Source: Paraspadella gotoi (Eukaryota > Chaetognatha). Taken from it: a DNA stretch of 64,000 bases. Positions 57,218-64,000 of the stretch are shown here, piece by piece. The translations under genes were made by a program, and so were the position numbers. The stretch spans positions 9,484,782 to 9,548,781 of the forward strand of contig CM119269.1 in the NCBI GenBank assembly GCA_051294375.1, in the 5' to 3' direction. The notes below the pieces were generated by a model, which ran no database searches, was not told the DNA's origin, and saw only the letters and a list, made by a program, of their open reading frames with translations. Each line of letters opens with the position of its first letter. Position 1 is the stretch's first letter.

Positions 57218-58211
57218 ATTCAATTAGGTTTATCTAGACAAATTGGCATGATCGGCATGGTCGGAACATGGAGACGAACATGGTGGGCGAGTCCGGCTGG
57301 CTCGGTCTGTAAGTAGTTTAGATCGAATAGTTAAGGTACACATAGATTAAATTGAGAGACTGACTTGGCTATCAAAACTATTCAACTTATTCAAATACTT
57401 GGTTCGGCATTGACGTTTGACGCGCAGTATCTATTGACATGAAATAGCAATAATTCTAATTAGGCGACGACATGCCCAGTCGTATTAGTCACGAACTTGT
57501 AAATTCTATTTTTGTTAAGTCATACAAATAATAATAACGTAAATGAAAAAAAAAAAACCAAATCAATTTGTATTTGTAAAATATTTTATCCTTCTACTTT
57601 AATAATGTTTGAATGGAGCTAATTTTCTTAACAATTTTTTTTTTTTAAATTTTGGTTTTTATCTTTAATTTAATCAATTTCTGTCGAAGACGATGACAAT
57701 ATTAATTAAATATTCTTAAATTAAATTAATCAAATCTTTTTAAATCATCTTAAATCTTCAACGTGAATAAAATCTTCTTCGAATTTTGATCTCGAAATAA
57801 TGACGTCAGCCATTATCCTGGATTTTGACCAAAATAATTGATCAATTCTCTTTTTCATCTTTGCTCTTTTCCTTTTTTACTCTTTCCTTCTTTCCTTCTT
57901 TCATCTATTCTTTTCTTACCATCGTTCATTCTTTCTTTCATTCTTTCTTTCATTCTTTCACTCTCTAAATTTTTTACTCTTTCCTTCTTTCATTCTTCAT
58001 TATTTCATTCTTCCATTCGTTCATTTTTTCTTTTCTTTCCATTTTTCATTATTTCTTTCATTTCTTCACTTCAGTTTTTCACTCTTTCCTTCTTTCATTC
58101 TTTTTATTTCTAATCCACTTCGGCGCAGGCGTTTTTTTCTTTTCAAACCAGAAAATCCGAACGACTCTGTCTCTGTCTGAGTCACGTTTTTCCCGCCTTC
58201 GAAAACGAAAC

Positions 58212-58287
<76 letters not shown>

Positions 58288-58520
58288 ACGAGAGGAGAGA
58301 GAGAGAGAGAAACACGTTTTTAAACAAAAAAAAAGGGAGAGGCGTCTTAAACACACTTATTAAATTTCTGATTTATGTTGTGTGTCCTTCAGGCAGAGCC
58401 TCAGCGGCCGGGCGGGATCGAGACAGCCGGGCCGGCTCGTTTAAGGCTATTGGACTAAGGGGCTTGGCCGCTGGTCCACAATGGCTAAAAACAGCCCTGC
58501 CCACATTGTCGCTGGATTAA
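57218..58520 (+). CDS. Candidate terminal exon pair of an unknown gene
   Basis: Exon 57218-57308 follows acceptor TTTGTTTTTAG and ends at donor GGTCT|GTAAGT. Exon 58393-58520 follows acceptor GTGTCCTTCAG. Joined in phase (T|GC) they stay open to TAA at 58518-58520: IQLGLSRQIGMIGMVGTWRR..., then RASAAGRDRDSRAGSFKAIG.... The protein is not recognised, and GC-rich repeat DNA could give the same look. It might belong to the same gene as the exon at 54562. Confidence 0.25.
58203..58283. repeat. (GA)n microsatellite
   Basis: Nearly pure GA tract. The preceding 57840-58110 is a diverged TTTC/ATTC-rich region. Confidence 0.95.
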
Positions 58521-58580
58521 TGATTAAAATTGGTTGAAAGTCGCCTTCCAACTAATTTTTATCTTTAAACTGGCGACAAT
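58505..58580. ncRNA. miRNA-precursor-like hairpin
   Basis: A ~34-bp imperfect stem: 5' arm ATTGTCGCTGGATTAATGAT... pairs with 3' arm ...ATCTTTAAACTGGCGACAAT. There are 27 Watson-Crick pairs, 3 G-U pairs, 4 single mismatches and a loop of about 8 bases. Length and mismatch pattern suit a pre-miRNA. The mature sequence is not one I recognise, and a fold-back repeat is the alternative. Confidence 0.35.
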
Positions 58581-59093
58581 TTGAAGCGGAACAATTGTTG
58601 TACAATGGACCTGCAGAACTATGACACGTGAATCAATGACTCATGAGACAATGATATGTTTGACAATGACATGTGATACGATGACAAGTCTCGATTAAAC
58701 AGAAGGAACTACTTGTAGATTTGGTATGTGACTTTATCAGCTGAAGAATTTTAAATAAACATTTTTTATATTAGTAACTGTTAAATCAAAGTAACAGCTT
58801 GGCAACTCTTTTCAAAATTTTAATACAAAATAGGACGTTAGATTAATTCAAATTTCGTTATAAATATGTCGAACTCGAAATCTATAGTTTCTACTTTAGT
58901 ACATACGAAAAAAAAAAACGAGCCTGTACTCGGCGATATTACGCTTATTGAATGACTGACCTAAAAGCTGATACGAATAGAGATAATTATAATCAGATAC
59001 AAAATAATTCAAATACTGCTAAATTGCTAATGATCAAAATTACTTGACTGGGAAAGAAAGTTACGTCAGTTGTTTTTTTTAACAGACCTCACC

Positions 59094-59355
59094 GACCTTA
59101 TTTTTCCAAAACGCCCAATTTTATCTTAAATTCTTAATTTGATTAATTTTTTAGTAAAATATTAGGGATTAGGTTGGTGATTAGGTTGGTGATTAAGGTG
59201 AGTGACTCAATTTTTGTTAGGTATTTGGGTTAGGGACTAGCGTTTAGAGTTAGAAATTAGGGATAAGGTTTAAGGTAAAGGATTAATTCATAATATATTT
59301 TGATTAAAATTGAAATTAAACGAACAGAAATGGGGCTCTCTAAAAAAATAGAGCC
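59094..59355 (+). mobile_element. MITE-like repeat with TTAGGG-rich interior, copy 3
   Basis: Ends GACCTTATTTTTCC and AACAGAAATGGGGCTCTC...AGAGCC match copies 1 and 2. The interior contains GATTAGGTTGG and GGGTTAGGG words. Confidence 0.65.
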
Positions 59356-59989
59356 GCTTCACCGTCGAAATTGACTCAGCAGGCAAACTTTAAGAAATAT
59401 ATTACTATTTTAATTTCTTTTTATTCTTTATAATTTTCTTTTATTCTTTTTTTTTTATTCTTTTAATTTATATTCGGTAGGTTTCTTTTTTTCTTCTTCC
59501 TCAGTTTTTATTCGTAATCATTTTTTTTTTCCTTTTGTTATTCTTTTTCCTTTCGATCGTTTTGATTTTCTCCTTTTGTTTGGGTTTATCGACCCACTAT
59601 TATTATTAATATTAATATTTATATTATTTCTTTCATATTTTTTTCGATTTAGTCCCACTGTTTTTTTTCTTTTCTGGTTAATTTTGAATCAGACTTGAAA
59701 GAAAAATGTTGTCCCGAGATCGATTTAAAAATAACCTTAGATATATAACATTTATGTGTATTGAATAATTTTTAATTGACTTTAGCCAATAATTAAAAAA
59801 ATGGAAAATAGAAAAGAAAACAAGGAAAAAAAGAGGAAGAAAGAAAAATGGAAAATATAAAAGAGAGAAAATAGTAGAAGTGATAAAATAGTAGAAGTGA
59901 TAAGTAGGGAAAGAAGAAGAAGGACAAAGAAGAAGAAGGACAAATGAGAAAAAGGGTCAGGTTGTGATGTAAAGGGTGTGGATCAGTTT

Positions 59990-60046
<57 letters not shown>

Positions 60047-60664
60047 CAAGCCATAAGCCGGTTATGCTCGACGTCAACCGATATAATCTTCCTGTAAACA
60101 AAGGATCCAACTGTAAACAAAGAATCTGGAGTACGAAGATAAATAATCGATGTTGAGTTAAAGATCTTATTCGAAATTTGGCGCTCAAAATCGGATGCGT
60201 GATACTTGATTCAAAAATTAAAAAATATGGGCGTTTGAGAAAAATGGACTGGAGGCTAAGGCCTGCTGCCAGATCCAAAGCTCTGGACAACATGAACATG
60301 CTGTCTCGCTGTCGCCACGAGGTGACACGGTTGCGGGTGTGGCGCCCTGTTAAACCAGCCTCTTCAATCAGACCTAAATACCGTGAATATGTTTTAACGA
60401 TATTCATTTTAATGATAATAAAAAGGCAAAACACAAAAAGTAATTTGGACGCCAAGTATGAAAATTTCTAGCTTTTAAGAAAAAAATTAATGCCGCGTCC
60501 TGGAAACTGAATTTTTTTTTTTCAGACACATAAATTGAATTTTGGGTTAGAAGGGAGCGAATAGATTTTTTAGATATCCTTAGTTCTGGGAAAATCTACC
60601 AAGGTGGATATAATGAGAAAGGGGTGGATTGAAGTAGTTTGAGTGACAGATTGAGAGAGAGAGT

Positions 60665-60704
<40 letters not shown>

Positions 60705-61147
60705 TGGTCGATTAGAAAAGTCATAACATTTGAGTGATCGTAAAAATTCGCCGATTTGGAGAAGAAGAGAAAAAAGTTCCGACTTACAATCGAGGCTGAA
60801 TTATGGTTCAATCAAAATACGAACGATGACATAAATATCTATACGTGATCCAATCAAAACTAAAAATAAAATTATAATAATAAATTTAAGTCGAGTGTTT
60901 TAAAAAACCACTGAAATTTAAAAAATTCCTTCGGGTGATAAAATTCTTTCTAACGATAAAAGTCTGTTTTGTGATAATGCTATTTAAAAAATATCAAATC
61001 AAGTCTGGAAGTTTCGTCAATTTCGTCGTGAAAAAAAATTTAAATTTAAAACGAAAATTATTGAAAAAATTCTTATCATTTTAATAAAAAAAAACTATAA
61101 TGCATTTAATTATAATATTCACTGATCAATAAATCGATAGTAATTAC
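59356..61147. other. No gene seen; simple repeats
   Basis: T-rich DNA at 59400-59660 and (GA)n at 59993-60047 and 60658-60700. A GC-rich ~130-bp patch at 60240-60370 may be an inserted SINE-like repeat. Open frames here are not supported. Confidence 0.5.
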
Positions 61148-63813
<2,666 letters not shown>

Positions 63814-63819
63814 CTGGGG

Positions 63820-64000
63820 GAAGAGTTGAAGGGATGGGGGAAGGGATGGGGGAAGGGAGGAAGGGATGGGGGGAAGGGATGGTGGAAGATATATAGGAAG
63901 ATGTGGAAAAGTGAGAGGAGATAAGGGGAAGGGATGGAGACGAAAAATTAAAACATTATCTAAAGATTAGTCTAGATTCTCTGCATTTCATTAATGTTGT
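63820..64000. repeat. GGGATGGGGGAAG-type repeat upstream of exon a
   Basis: G-rich short tandem units in the intron preceding the first visible GR-like exon. No further exon seen before the window edge. Confidence 0.7.

Overview
The window is nuclear DNA of an arthropod. The evidence is spliced, intron-rich genes from three arthropod-type receptor families: an ionotropic receptor (IR), a gustatory-receptor-like 7TM protein, and a CAPA/pyrokinin-type neuropeptide receptor. An astacin protease gene, a Penelope-like retroelement and very abundant (GA)n, trinucleotide and satellite repeats fit a repeat-rich non-insect arthropod such as a crustacean or chelicerate, but that is inference. The assembly is draft quality. 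It has N gaps at 27701-27852, 28889-28898, 46806-46830, 47052-47076 and 54704-55517, and many repeat copies differ only by 1-base indels, as in poorly polished long reads.

Layout. 1-5.9 kb: (AAT)n, about 22 units of a ~70-bp satellite, a GGC tract, a TTAGGG-rich MITE and a SINE-like repeat. 6.0-8.6 kb (+): four-exon IR gene with an apparent 1-base frameshift just before its last membrane segment. 10.06-10.58 kb: a non-coding inverted pair carrying hammerhead-ribozyme cores. 11.2-28.8 kb (-): PRXamide-type GPCR gene reconstructed in eight exons with consistent phases. Its largest intron (13.46-24.30 kb) contains, on the opposite strand, a complete 16-exon astacin gene (14.38-21.51 kb) and a truncated Penelope-like element with ribozyme-bearing inverted terminal repeats and a 15-bp target duplication (22.1-24.0 kb). 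28.9-32.3 kb: probable GPCR promoter region, then simple repeats. 32.3-33.9 kb (+): unrecognised two-exon gene for a 123-aa single-pass membrane protein. 34-42 kb: AT-rich DNA with decayed tandem repeats, an E-box cluster and an 18-bp minisatellite. 43-53.7 kb: a ~2-kb inverted duplication, direct duplications and ~80-bp satellites. 54.5-58.5 kb: possible exons of an unknown + strand gene around a large gap, and a miRNA-like hairpin. 61.1-63.8 kb (-): the last seven exons of a gustatory-receptor-like gene whose 5' end lies outside the window.

The genes do not form a pathway. Two are chemoreceptors (IR, GR-like), one is a peptide-hormone receptor, and one is a secreted protease nested in the hormone receptor. 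The most unusual signal is a recurrent one: at four exon-intron junctions in three genes, the splice site and adjacent exon end have been amplified as a tandem array (GPCR exon 2 donor, astacin exon 10 donor, astacin exon 14 acceptor, GR-like exon d donor). A second theme is a family of hammerhead-ribozyme elements (about five traces) around one Penelope-like retroelement.
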